From assembly GCA_022059125.1 (NCBI GenBank), contig JAEUWY010000004.1, forward strand, positions 310,001 to 374,000: a DNA stretch of 64,000 nt, read 5' to 3'. The notes under the pieces are model-generated. The model made no database searches. It saw nothing but the letters and a program-made list of their open reading frames with translations, and was not told the DNA's origin. The DNA comes from Corynespora cassiicola (taxonomy: Eukaryota > Ascomycota > Dothideomycetes > Pleosporales > Corynesporascaceae). Every line of letters begins with the position of its first letter. Position 1 is the first letter of the stretch. The position numbers were made by a program, and so were the translations under genes. This document shows positions 1-9,432 of the stretch, in pieces.

Positions 1-1298
1 GACAGCAGAACACGACTATTGTACCTTCTAGCTCCTTTAACTTTAAACCGCCCTCCTCCACCTTCGAGTTTAGAAAGCCAGCCCTCCCCAAGAGTTCAAA
101 AAATTATGGCGTACCAAGTTCCCGTGGATTTGCCTTGTCACATGAACCTAGCTTCAAACCATCCTCTACCATTCTACCATCGCGCTATTCCGATCGAGGC
201 TACAATCACGAAGACACACGCAGTCTACCAACACAAATATTCGATGGGAAACCCTCCTTTCCAAACCACCCCCGTCAAGGCCCTTCAAAAGACATCGAAC
301 TCCAACAAATCGACGCTCGAATCAAGCCGGGAGCCATCGTCCACGGAGGCCTCTGGCAGCACTGGAACCGCCCCATGCCCAAGCCCGACCCTACTGGAGA
401 CTACAAAAGCGCCAAGGGCTTCCAAATCAGCCAGCACGGCAACGTAGGCTACTTTGAAAACCGCTTCGGAATCGTGACAGGCATCCTCTACGACAAGACC
501 GGCGACCCAAAAGCCATCGTCTGCCACTCGTACACGTTCAACCAGCAAGGTAACGCAAAGTTCGAACACAACGTGCGCGTCAATTTCGTGCGGCTCATGG
601 CGCCGCGTCAGGACTGGGATCCGTATTTACTGCCTGATTGCCCGCTTACGCAGACGCTGTGGGTAGACTCCACGGAGTGCAATTTCCAGCCCGCCACGGG
701 TGCGGGTATCTGTATGATGGGCGTTGCTATTCCCATAAAGATGCTTAGGTTCAAGGGCATCATAACTGCAGATAGCCTTGCACTGTTCCAGAAGCAGAGA
801 CAGGCATATCTCAAGCTGGCGACGCTGTCGATGGAGAGGCGCGAGAAGGTTGAGCTGGAGGAGATGAACTGGATGAGGCCGTGGATGAATAGGGATATCA
901 ACTGTTTTGTTAAAGACGACAATTTGGAGGGGAATAAACATCCTCTGTGGAGACAGAAGCTTATTCGTGAGACGGAGACGCAGTTGAAGGACCTGGCGGA
1001 TATGTATCAGAAAACGTTGCTCGCCCTTCTGGATCTGCGAAAGAATGTTGAGATGTCGGAAAAGTCGTATCTGAACAAGACCAGAGTAAAAGCAAGCCCA
1101 CAATTCAAAGTACCGAAATCGCCGGCCACTGCAGGTGTTAAGCGCCAGGCGTATCCGTCTGATGACGACCGTGAGCACCCAAGCAAAAAGCAGAAACAGC
1201 CAAATCAGTCTACGCAAATGCCGCCACATGAACCAAAAACTATTATAGCTGAAAAAGAAGATGAGGAAATGGAAGAAGGCGAAGTCAAGGAAGTATAG
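1..1298 (+). CDS. Hypothetical protein with DUF6590-like domain, 5' end outside the window
   Basis: The reading frame is open from base 3 to the TAG at 1296-1298 with no in-frame ATG before 375, so I treat it as truncated at the left edge. About 431 codons are visible. The first ~90 residues are Ser/Pro/Lys-rich. A globular part follows, with the motifs IKPGAIVHG, RFGIVTGI, HSYTFNQQGNA, DWDPYLLPDCPL and GIITADSLALF. The tail is basic then acidic (KRQAYPSDDDREHPSKKQK, then EEEMEEGE-like), suggesting a nuclear protein. The same motif order occurs in the gene at 3075-4175, and it resembles the fungal DUF6590 family by eye (inference, no search run). No function can be assigned. Confidence 0.65.
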   Translation, partial: QQNTTIVPSSSFNFKPPSSTFEFRKPALPKSSKNYGVPSSRGFALSHEPSFKPSSTILPSRYSDRGYNHEDTRSLPTQIFDGKPSFPNHPRQGPSKDIELQQIDARIKPGAIVHGGLWQHWNRPMPKPDPTGDYKSAKGFQISQHGNVGYFENRFGIVTGILYDKTGDPKAIVCHSYTFNQQGNAKFEHNVRVNFVRLMAPRQDWDPYLLPDCPLTQTLWVDSTECNFQPATGAGICMMGVAIPIKMLRFKGIITADSLALFQKQRQAYLKLATLSMERREKVELEEMNWMRPWMNRDINCFVKDDNLEGNKHPLWRQKLIRETETQLKDLADMYQKTLLALLDLRKNVEMSEKSYLNKTRVKASPQFKVPKSPATAGVKRQAYPSDDDREHPSKKQKQPNQSTQMPPHEPKTIIAEKEDEEMEEGEVKEV

Positions 1299-1717
1299 TG
1301 TATCGCACCTACCACGTAAGTAGCCAGGTGTGGTTGATATCTAGCTGGAAAGGGTATAGATAGATAATTGCTACAAATTCTATGTTCTGTCGATGACACA
1401 CAAGCGCTGCTTCGCCGTATCAAATCTAAACATTCAAGTCAGGAAACTATATGGCGCAAGTCGTCTCAAACTCTCGCCTCACATCCCAAACCGCCACCTA
1501 CCCAGCCCAGGACTCACGCTACCGTCACCACCTTCCACGCGTCCCTTTTTATGCACCACCGTCTTCCCCTCATTGCCCCAGTTCCACCCCACCATCCTCA
1601 TCTGCTCCCCCCTCGACAGTGGAATCTCGGCACACATGGTACCAATAGGTTGCAACATCCCGCCACCTTGACCATCATGTTCGTCCTGTCCTTATTAGCT
1701 TGAACCAACCCGAGTAT
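1299..1717. other. Intergenic, convergent 3' ends
   Basis: This stretch lies between two convergent genes and is rich in C and T. Open frames of 65-111 codons overlap here but show no start context, domain or splice structure. I see nothing else. Confidence 0.5.
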
Positions 1718-2452
1718 TCAAGATTTCCGCATACCCACCTCCAACTCCCTAACCTCACTCCCCTCCCTATCCCTCTTCTTCTCCTTCCCCTTAGCCTTAG
1801 CTTTCTTCGCTCCCCTCTCTTCAACCCCCTCAACCTCGCTAACCTCCCTCTTCAACCCCTTCTCCCTTTCCCCCTCCCCCTCCCCCTCCCCTGTCTCCTC
1901 TACCCCCAACCCTGCAAGCGCTCCCCTCTCAATCCTTGGCCAAGCCGTCTTCCCTCCATCCACGCCCACCGCTTTCAACCCACCTTCGACCTGCACACGC
2001 AACTCCTCGTACTGCACCTCGAGGTCCTGCATGCGGGCAGCCCAGCCCTGGCGTGCGGTGGCTTCGTCGGCGTCGGCGGGCTGCGCGGCGGCGCTGCGGA
2101 AGATGCGGGCTAGGAACTCGAGTTCGCGGGCGACGAGGATGAGGGCGTTGATTTGGAGGGCGAGGGTTTGGGGGATGAGGGCTGTTGGGAGTGGGGTTGT
2201 GGGTGGGATGGCTGGAGCGGTGGGGGAAGCGGAGGCGGAGGCGGATGTGGATGTGGAGACGGAGGCTGGTACGGAGGCGGATGCGGATGCGGATGAAGGG
2301 GCGGAGGGTTTGCCGCGGGTAGAGGGGGTGGAGCGTTGGGAAGATGGCTTGGATGCAGGCTTGGATGCAGATTTGGATGCTAGCTCAGATGCGGACTTGG
2401 GAGATGACTTCGGAGTAGGTTTGCGAGTGCGGGCGGCTGCTTTGCGGGGCAT
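1718..2452 (-). CDS. Basic Ser/Ala-rich low-complexity protein, unknown function
   Basis: This is a 244-codon frame starting at a true ATG (2450-2452, reading MPRKAAARTRKP). Residues 1-80 are Lys/Ser/Pro/Ala-rich with KSAS-type repeats, like an intrinsically disordered nuclear or chromatin-associated tail. Residues ~85-165 form a probable helical segment (ALQINALILVARELEFL, then MQDLEVQYEELRVQVEGG). The C-terminus is highly charged (GEGEGEGEREKG, KKAKAKGKEKKRDR) and looks like a nuclear localisation signal. Because low-complexity G/C-rich DNA gives long frames on both strands, the gene could be spurious. The ATG, the central amphipathic helix and the charged tail favour this strand. I do not recognise a family. 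Confidence 0.5.
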   Translation of the reverse strand: MPRKAAARTRKPTPKSSPKSASELASKSASKPASKPSSQRSTPSTRGKPSAPSSASASASVPASVSTSTSASASASPTAPAIPPTTPLPTALIPQTLALQINALILVARELEFLARIFRSAAAQPADADEATARQGWAARMQDLEVQYEELRVQVEGGLKAVGVDGGKTAWPRIERGALAGLGVEETGEGEGEGEREKGLKREVSEVEGVEERGAKKAKAKGKEKKRDREGSEVRELEVGMRKS

Positions 2453-3074
2453 TGTGTAGGATTGTAAAAAGAAAAACTAACGGGTATGTATGAAAACTAT
2501 CGAAAAGGATGGGCAGCAGTGTCCCGGTATCTATGGATGTCAACGGAGTCGTAAACTTGGCGTGAATAAGCAACGCAAGTATCGGTATCTGAGAAGAGAT
2601 ATAGATGGAGGTGGTGGTCCAGTCGAAGATGTCTGATTTAGTGTGGGTTGTCCGCTAATCGACGCAAGACATGAAAGAAACATTGTCTCGCTCTCCTTTG
2701 TCCTCTCTCGTCAAAGCCTGGATCGTGCTCATCAGTCCCTTGACCAATGCCAAAGAAGCTGTTCGCTAAATTTAGCCCTTTGTCCTGCAGAACCCAGTGC
2801 AGAGATAATACGGTTGATGCAATTATTGTACGCAAGCAAGACTCCAGAATGATGCTGTCGACTACCTTCGTTGAAAAGGTAAAGGGAATTGTAAGCGATC
2901 TTGGGACGTATAAGATAGGCCATGTGCGCACAGTATCATAATTTCATCATTCCAATCAGCCGATAAGTCGACAGTGCGCTTGTACAGTACAGCAGGTCTG
3001 GCATTGAATCCATTTTTTGGGTGGAGACACAGGTAAGCCGCCTCTTGCGATTCTCTTTAATCTATTTGCCCAAC
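2453..3074. other. Intergenic, divergent promoters
   Basis: This region separates the divergent starts at 2452 (minus) and 3075 (plus). The sequence CAGGTAAGC at 3029-3037 has the form of a 5' splice donor just upstream of the plus-strand ATG, so a 5'-leader intron or an extra exon is possible. Nothing else stands out. Confidence 0.4.
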
Positions 3075-4175
3075 ATGGTCTGCGCGGCTCATATCAGGAA
3101 GCAACGCAACGGCGACTTTCGTAACGCACGGGACACTTATGACGCTCGAGCTCGTGCGCAATACCGACAGATCGAGAAGTATGCCCCAGAGAAGCCCAGG
3201 GATGTAGTCCGACATCGACAGTTCAAGGACTGGGACGCTGTGAGGAGGATCCCCAGCACCGAAACGGTGTTGTTGGATTATGACGACAGCTCCCCTTCAC
3301 CATATACAGGCAGAGAATTTCGGAGGTCTCAGAGGTCTCAGAGCCCTAGGCACAGCTCTAGACATAGCTCTGTGCACAGCCCTAGGCACAGCCCTAGGCA
3401 CAGCTCTATGCACAGCTCTAGGTACAGCTCTAGGTACAGCTCTAGGTACAGCTCTAGGCACAGCTCCAGGAGCAGCTTCGGTTCCCGGCGTTCATCGGAC
3501 CCAGAAAATATCAAGAGCTACATCAATGAGCTTTACTGTGAGAACAGGCGGCAAGACAGGCTTTCAGATGTTCTGGATAGTCCAGAGGTCCAGAGTGACC
3601 TCAGGAACCGCTGTGATGGCCTCTCGAGGGAGGACTGCGCGAGGCAATTCGACCTCACGCTACCATACGTATTGGGGATGCTCAAGCACATGTATGAGCG
3701 GTATGATACAGTGACAGCGTACAGTATGGGGTTGTTGGAGCCAGGCATGATCATCTACTACCTTAGCCCGTACATGTTGGGCGTGAAACAAGAAGACGCG
3801 GGCGCAGGGACCGCATGGGTGGGAGGTGAGCGCTTCCAAGCGCGGGTCCATTGCAAAGGCAGGTTTGGCATTGTGGTGAAGAAAGGGAGTTGCGGTCTTC
3901 AGGTTGCTGAAATGTTCACCTTTGGTGGCAATGGCCTGGAGAGCAAACCAAGGAAAGTGTGGCCCGAGTACGTTGGGCTTCGCACAGCCGATCACACGGA
4001 AGATTGGGACCACCCTTCCCCATACAAGCCGCTCGAGGTAGGTTCAGCGGCATGCGACATAGATCCGGGCACGTCGGTACATCTAATGCCCGCCAAGGTC
4101 AGTCTGAGCAATCAGATCCTGATTGCGGGGAGGATCACTCCAGACTCCCTTGACTGCCTCAAAAAGCTGATCTAG
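3075..4175 (+). CDS. DUF6590-like domain protein with SSRH/SSRY tandem repeats
   Basis: The ATG at 3075 gives 366 codons (MVCAAHIRKQRNGDF...). The frame is open a further 18 codons upstream but has no ATG there. Residues ~90-133 are eleven tandem tetrapeptides of the form S-[S/P]-R-[H/Y], encoded by a 12-bp minisatellite, giving an RS-like low-complexity stretch. A helical region follows (residues ~140-210). The C-terminal half carries LEPGMIIYYLS, GRFGIVVKK, EMFTFGGNG, EDWDHPSPYKPLEV and GRITPDSLDCLKK, the same ordered motifs as the gene at the left edge. The RS-like tract suggests nuclear or RNA-associated work, but that is only inference. The product is unknown. Confidence 0.7.
   Translation: MVCAAHIRKQRNGDFRNARDTYDARARAQYRQIEKYAPEKPRDVVRHRQFKDWDAVRRIPSTETVLLDYDDSSPSPYTGREFRRSQRSQSPRHSSRHSSVHSPRHSPRHSSMHSSRYSSRYSSRYSSRHSSRSSFGSRRSSDPENIKSYINELYCENRRQDRLSDVLDSPEVQSDLRNRCDGLSREDCARQFDLTLPYVLGMLKHMYERYDTVTAYSMGLLEPGMIIYYLSPYMLGVKQEDAGAGTAWVGGERFQARVHCKGRFGIVVKKGSCGLQVAEMFTFGGNGLESKPRKVWPEYVGLRTADHTEDWDHPSPYKPLEVGSAACDIDPGTSVHLMPAKVSLSNQILIAGRITPDSLDCLKKLI
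3342..3473 (+). repeat. Coding 12-bp minisatellite, 11 units
   Basis: Eleven near-identical units of the type AGCTCTAGGYAC run in frame, giving the tetrapeptides SPRH, SSRH, SSVH, SPRH, SPRH, SSMH, SSRY (x3), SSRH and SSRS. Three adjacent units are identical (SSRY), which suggests recent slippage. The unit length is a multiple of three, so copy-number change would not break the frame. Confidence 0.9.
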
Positions 4176-5101
4176 AATAGGCCGCGTGTAGGCGAGTAGG
4201 ACAGCAGGCTGGGCATGGATGAAGACTTTGACCGATAGGCGGCGATCTGCTTTTTCCAGTTGGTAGATGTGCCGCATCAGGCAATGGGTACGTGTTAGTG
4301 GGCCTGGATGGGAAGCATAGTAATTAGAATATCGTAAATCAAAGTACTGATGACCAAGACAAGAAAGGCTTGCGAAAACGTGATGACAGCAGGACGCGTA
4401 ATCGGAAGAGGGAAGGGTGAAAATTATGAAACGTCAAGACCGAAGACTCGGCCCTTTGGGCAGTGGGAAAAAGCGACGACGAAATGAAAGAGGCAAAGAA
4501 AGGCAAAGTGGAAATATGCGAGGCGGACTCGACGCACTCGAGGAGCGAGAGCGAGGGGCCGACGCGGTGGTGGCTGCCATGGAGGGCCTTGGGGCTGTGT
4601 CGTAGCGGGTCAGACTATGAGACGCGTGGTGGTGCATTGCGCAAGCCCATCCCCGATGGTTGACCTCAGAATTACTCGACCGTGGTGAACCGGTTCATGT
4701 TCGACGGTCGAGTTGGGCTTGCGATGGCCTGGGATCCGTCGCGGCGGGGAACGGGGAACGGGAAGAGAAAAGGCCGTGGTGAGGTAGGTTGTCATGGGGG
4801 GTGGGTGGCTGGAAGGGCTGGAAGGAAGGCGGGAAAGGTTCTGAGGTGCGGGCTTGTTCCAAGAATAGCGCCTCGGCTGGGGCTTGGCGACTGCGGCCCA
4901 TGGCATTGGTCGGTCCGTGCGCTGGGGTCCCATTCACAGCCTCGAAACGCGTGTTTGCAGCATCCGGCTCGCTATATTCCATACAGCCCCCCACAGTATT
5001 CCATATACCGCCCCCCACGAGCCTCTCCAACCTCTTCGCTCCTCCCCTCCAGCCCGGATGACCTTTCCTCGCTCCGACCTTTTCACACACACTGTGACAC
5101 C
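4176..5101. other. Intergenic, pyrimidine-rich promoter of the downstream gene
   Basis: Several overlapping open frames (62-194 codons) exist on both strands but none has a plausible start, domain or splice pattern. Positions ~4985-5060 are C/T-rich, as is common just upstream of highly expressed fungal genes. No other feature was seen. Confidence 0.45.
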
Positions 5102-6917
5102 ATGCTAGACGCGAATCTACCGAGTATGTCCCGCCCCCGCTCTCTCCCGAACATGTTCGCATGCTAACCCGCCCGCAGCCTTCTTTCTCAAGCCCACCGA
5201 CAAGAATGCGAAGCACAATGAGGCCTTTTACTTCACCCAGCACGGCTCCGAGGCCGAGGCCTACTACTCCCTGAAGCACGTCGACCCGGCCTCCAACGAT
5301 GCGAAGAACACCTACGCCGTCGCCCTCTTTGACTCGTACAACCCGGAAATTCTCTACGGCGAGGTGCTGTCAAAGCCCGGCTGGACTCAGCCTTCTCTTT
5401 CACAGGAGGAGATCCGGAAAAATGGAGGAGTGGCGCCCCCGCCGCAGCCCATCTTCCCTACCGAATTCGCCATTCAACTCTACAACCCGGAGCAGCAGAT
5501 CATTGTGAAGCAGCAGACGACATGGAGCGGCACCGTCTCGTACGAATTCAGCATGCCACAGACGACTTTCAGGACGCCCAGCGCCTCCGATCTCGATCGC
5601 AGCCAAGGGGATCCGGCTTCGGATGCTGCAACGCCCAGGGTGAACTTCGTTTGGCGAAAAGAAGGCCGGATCGGAAAGAACATGACATGCTACATGACGG
5701 GCAAGTCGACCGACCCGACTGGCAAGAAGGCTAAGAAGAGCAAGGAGCCGGACATCGCCGTCGCCCTCTTCTCCCAATTAAAGGAAATGACCATCATGGA
5801 ATCCAACCTCTACCGCGTTGAGATGGAGGATTACAAGGGCTTGGAGGTGGCGCTTTTGCTCGGAGCGGCCGTCATCCGAGATATCTTCTTCGGAAATGCG
5901 AGGGAAGCCTACCACATCATCGCCCCGAATACCAGGAAGAACAGCGGCGGCCTAAGGGGCAGAAAGGGATCGTCGCCTCTGGAGCCCGCCACCGTTACAC
6001 CCCCTGTAATGACCCCACAACCGCCACCGCAACAGCCACAGCGTCAGCCACAGACACAGCAGTGGCCTCCCGAGAAGCAAGGTTGGCATGAAGAGAAGCC
6101 TGCACAGCAGCAGCGGCCGGCTCAACAATCCACGCAAGCTGCGAGGAATGGTGCGCCTCCTGCCTATGCAATGCAAAACCAGCAACCGTCACGTAATGAT
6201 GCCAAGCGCTCTTCGCTTCCGCCCCTGCAAACTGGCAGTCAGCCGACCCAAAGGCTTGATCCACGGGCCCAATGGGACATTGACGCGGAGACGGCTCGCT
6301 TGAAAGCGGAGGTCGAGGCCGAGGCGCGTGAGCAGCGGCGCAAGGAGGAGATCCAACGCCAGAAGAGGAGAAAGCAGGACGAAGAGCAGGCCAGGAAGAC
6401 CAAGGAACTCCTCGAACGAGAAGAGCGCGAGCGGCAGAGGAAGGAAAAGGAGGCAAGGCGACGACAGGCCGAGGTTGACAAGGAGACTGAGCGTCTGCGC
6501 AAGCAGTTTGGCGACCAGAGCAACTTGCTGCCTCAGGCCCAACGACCCCAGCAACGACCTCAGCAACGACCTCAGCAACAACCTCAACAACGACCTCAGC
6601 AGCAGCAGCAGCCTCAGCAACGACCCCAGCAACAGCAACAGCAACAGCACCACTCTGTTCGTTTCCAGACCAATCTCCCGACTCAACGTCCCGCACAGGC
6701 TCCCGCCCAGCCTCCCCGGCCAAGACCCTCTCCCCAACCGCAAAACCCATACCTCATGCCAGGCACCGCTCATCGGCCATCGGCATCGTCGAGTTCCTTC
6801 TTTAGCAATGGCCTGCTCAAGGCGGACAAGATGAAGAAGAAGAGTCTGTGGGGGCTCCGCAGCTCGAGCGAAAAGGAGGCCAGTACCTTGAAAAAGAAGC
6901 AGAGCAGCATGTTTTAA
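5102..6917 (+). CDS. Conserved fungal protein with C-terminal coiled coil and polyQ tract
   Basis: This is a two-exon model: 5102-5123, then 5179-6917. The 55-nt intron has donor GTATGT, branch TGCTAAC (5162-5168) and acceptor CGCAG, and splicing joins MLDANLP to TFFLKPTDKN in frame, giving about 586 residues. Residues ~8-260 look globular (NEAFYFTQHGSEAEAYYSL, NMTCYMTGKS, ALLLGAAVIRDIFFG), a layout reminiscent of tubby/LURP-type barrels, though I cannot confirm that. Residues ~360-450 are a strongly charged coiled coil (Glu/Arg/Lys/Gln heptads). A Pro-Gln tract of QQRP/QQQQ type follows at ~455-500, then a Ser-rich basic C-terminus. Filamentous ascomycetes appear to keep such a protein as a single-copy gene, but its role is unknown to me. 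Confidence 0.8.
6541..6651 (+). repeat. Coding CAG/CAA repeat (polyQ/PQQR)
   Basis: The DNA repeats CARCARCGACCYCAG-like units, encoding alternating PQQR and pure Gln runs in the C-terminal part of the coiled-coil protein. It is a probable site of length polymorphism. Confidence 0.8.
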
Positions 6918-7223
6918 AAAAGATATCCCGGCATTGGCGTTTATTCTTCTTCGCTTTTTTCGTTTTTTTCCTTGTGTTCTCTCTAGGAATTTAGGTCATG
7001 GGTGGTGTTGACAGGGCTTTGGGGTCTGCATTTACGGGGCGTTGGATACGAATTTCATAGATGTCATGGGGGATTTGAGCATGGAATGCTGGAATCAATC
7101 GATGCATTTTGGTTGTGATTGACTCTTGTCTATCTTTGTGAGTGATTCATAGTGTGTATTGGGGTGGTGTAGGACAATAGAGATCGAGTGATTGAGGAGG
7201 AAGACATATTGTCGGCCTTTGAT
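6918..7223. other. Intergenic, convergent 3' ends
   Basis: The T-rich run after the TAA at 6915-6917 fits a fungal 3' UTR/polyadenylation region. No gene was seen. Confidence 0.5.
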
Positions 7224-8540
7224 TCAACTAAGCGACAGGGAAGAATGCCGAAGTTCCAACTCTGAAGGATCCATCTCCTCTATCGTAAGCCGATCATATC
7301 GGCCTTGAGAAAAAAGCACGTGATCGTTGGAATCATCAATGAGCCTTTTACCTCGCGCTTTCTCATCGAAGTGCATGTCAGCCTTCTCGAGGGTGTCACA
7401 AGTAGCGACCATCTCTGTGTTCCAATGGTCGTACTGCCCAGAAATTCCCTTTCCCCTCTGCTTTTCAATGACCTGATAAAATATAGTCGGTGGTTCTTCC
7501 ACGTAGTGTAGCAATCGAGCCGCAACCTCGGGGCTGTTCTGAGTCACGAAGGTGATCCTGAGGACTGTATTGCTGGGCAGAAGTGTTTCGATCCATTCGA
7601 TCTGATCCATACCCCCATTTGCCTGCAGCTCTTTGCAAAACTTGTGTATCTGTGCGCGAATTCCTGCGTGAAGAATGATGGACCAAGTCTTCAACAGCAT
7701 TAGATTGGATCGGGAATGGAAAGGACCTATCCATTCATCTCGATCCCTAAGCCAAGTTCTCGAAACTTTGATGTAATGGATGGCCTGACTGACCGGATTT
7801 TCGGAGACGGATTCGATGTCAGATTCCAAACGTCTGCAAACGATGAAGTTGACATCATTAACGCCTTCTCGTGAGATATCCACATGAATTGTCTGGATAG
7901 AACCGTCGTTGAATGGAATCCGCACCGCTTCGATTGACTCGTTCTTGTACTACAGTCCGAGGGTGTCGAACAAAGCCTTGCGATCCCCGCTGAATATGCT
8001 ACCATTGCAACATGCAATTTTCTCCAATTTCTGACGCAGTTTGCTCAGCAGAAAAGGCGATGTGGTCCAAGTTGGAGATTTCGGCCTCTTTTCCCAGCTC
8101 GTACGTAACGAAAAGGTTGCCCCTTCCTCTAGAGCTCTTGCCTCGCCCTCACCGTCACGGAACTTGAGAAGGGATCTGAGATGATGGAAAACTTTGCCAG
8201 AAGGCAAAGCCCTCATTAGCGGCCGAAGAAAGGCACAATCCTCTCTCATGTGGTCATTCAAGTGTTTGTTCCGGCAGGCTACAGAGCAGTATCGTTTCCA
8301 GCAACACTCCGGACAGGTGACCATTCTGCCTTCGATGCATTGATTCTGGCAAGGGGGTATACATCGATCTGGCGGTTCGAATGTCCCGCGGTTTCTCTGC
8401 GCTTCTTCGTATATCGAGACGTCTGAGGAATGGTGTGAAGAACTGGCTAAGGCGCTGGCTGAGGCACTGGCTGAGGCGCTGGCTGAAGCGCTGGATGAGG
8501 AACTGGACGAGGAGCTGGACGGAGGACCAATTGAAAACAT
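7224..8540 (-). pseudogene. MYND-type zinc-finger protein gene interrupted by one in-frame TAG
   Basis: On the minus strand one frame runs from the ATG at 8538-8540 (MFSIGPP) to a TGA at 7224-7226, broken only by TAG at 7950-7952. The first part (~196 codons) begins with a Ser run and a Ser-Ala repeat, then a MYND-like finger: CIPPCQNQC, CPECCWKRYCSVACRNK, HMREDC. It ends GDRKALFDTLGL, then stop. The same frame resumes at once as YKNESIEAVRIPFNDGSI and continues 233 more codons (NFIVCRRLE, WIGPFHSRSN, CDTLEKADMHF). I found no GT-AG pair that removes the stop and keeps the frame. A single nonsense change (from TGG, CAG or TAC) or a base error is the simplest reading. A truncated 196-residue product is possible. 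Confidence 0.7.
8441..8513 (-). repeat. Coding GCTGGCTGAGGC-type repeat (Ser-Ala)
   Basis: Tandem ~12-bp units encode the alternating Ser-Ala tract near the N-terminus of the MYND protein. Confidence 0.75.
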
Positions 8541-9432
8541 CTTGTCTAGTTCTTCTGAACGAATATGTGGAGCGATAGACGTGGGAACAACAGTGTTGTC
8601 GTTGTAGCGATGGTAGCGTATCTCCGCGCAGCATTGAGCGGTAAAGAGGGGATAAATGGATCTTGACGTGGAAGTGAAATAGCAAGGCACGAGTGTAAGA
8701 AAGCTGCAAACATCTCCCCAGCCACTCCTTCCATCTTTAACTGACAGCGCTTTCCCTACATGGTTGCTGTAGCCTTCTCATAAGAAAGTGAATGATATCC
8801 GAGCGTCGGATGATCCTTTCTAGCCTTCCACGAACCAGAGATTTTGTGAGCATATGCATACAGTCCCTCCAGCTCAGGTACCTAACGCCGTACAGCATTA
8901 TTGGGCTATTCAAAGGATGCGCTAGACATCTGAGCTGGGAAAAAGACTTATTCGTATTCATATGCAACTCTGATGGGCATTCTGACGTGGTGCATCAAAT
9001 GGCTTACGAGCCACAAGAGAGTCCCAAAGATGCCCGAACGACAGTCCTGGAAGAATCGATAGCGAAGACCTTGGAACATCGGAAGTCCGCTGATTGGACT
9101 GTCAAATTGCCTCTCGTACAAGTCGACTTTAGTTGGCCCGTAAATCATGTTTGCAAGTCAGCAAGCCAGAAGAGTTCCTCGGGACAAATGCGTCAGCACC
9201 TTACTTCAGGCAATAAGATGAGCTGAGCCAAGACCGTCATCACATCCAGGAAAGGGGTGTAAAGCCATCCTAGACCTTCTGCGGAACGCAACTCTGGCGC
9301 GCTACGTCAGCCGACACACTATAATTCGCTGCGCCTCTCCCTCCTACAAGCCATCTAAACACCTCCATCTTCCATCCGCACCAAGACCCTGCATACACTC
9401 ACCCCAAACTCTACAACTCCGCGCCATCCGCG
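8541..9432. other. Intergenic, divergent promoters
   Basis: This is the upstream DNA of the MYND gene (minus) and of the monooxygenase (plus). A 144-codon plus frame at 8792-9226 has an ATG but no recognisable domain, signal peptide or splice structure, and its codon use looks random, so I leave it out. Confidence 0.4.

Noticed and set aside
1718..2459. Plus-strand 142- and 137-codon frames opposite the basic Ser/Ala-rich gene
   Set aside because: They are shadows of the low-complexity minus-strand frame; the Val/Ala/Asp repeats arise from reading the Ser/Ala codons backwards.
7224..8540. A recoded stop or alternative genetic code as explanation for the in-frame stops
   Set aside because: The three broken genes use both TAG and TGA, and many intact genes end with the same codons.
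8792..9226. 144-codon plus-strand open frame with ATG
   Set aside because: No domain, leader or splice signal. It lies in a divergent promoter region and its composition looks random.
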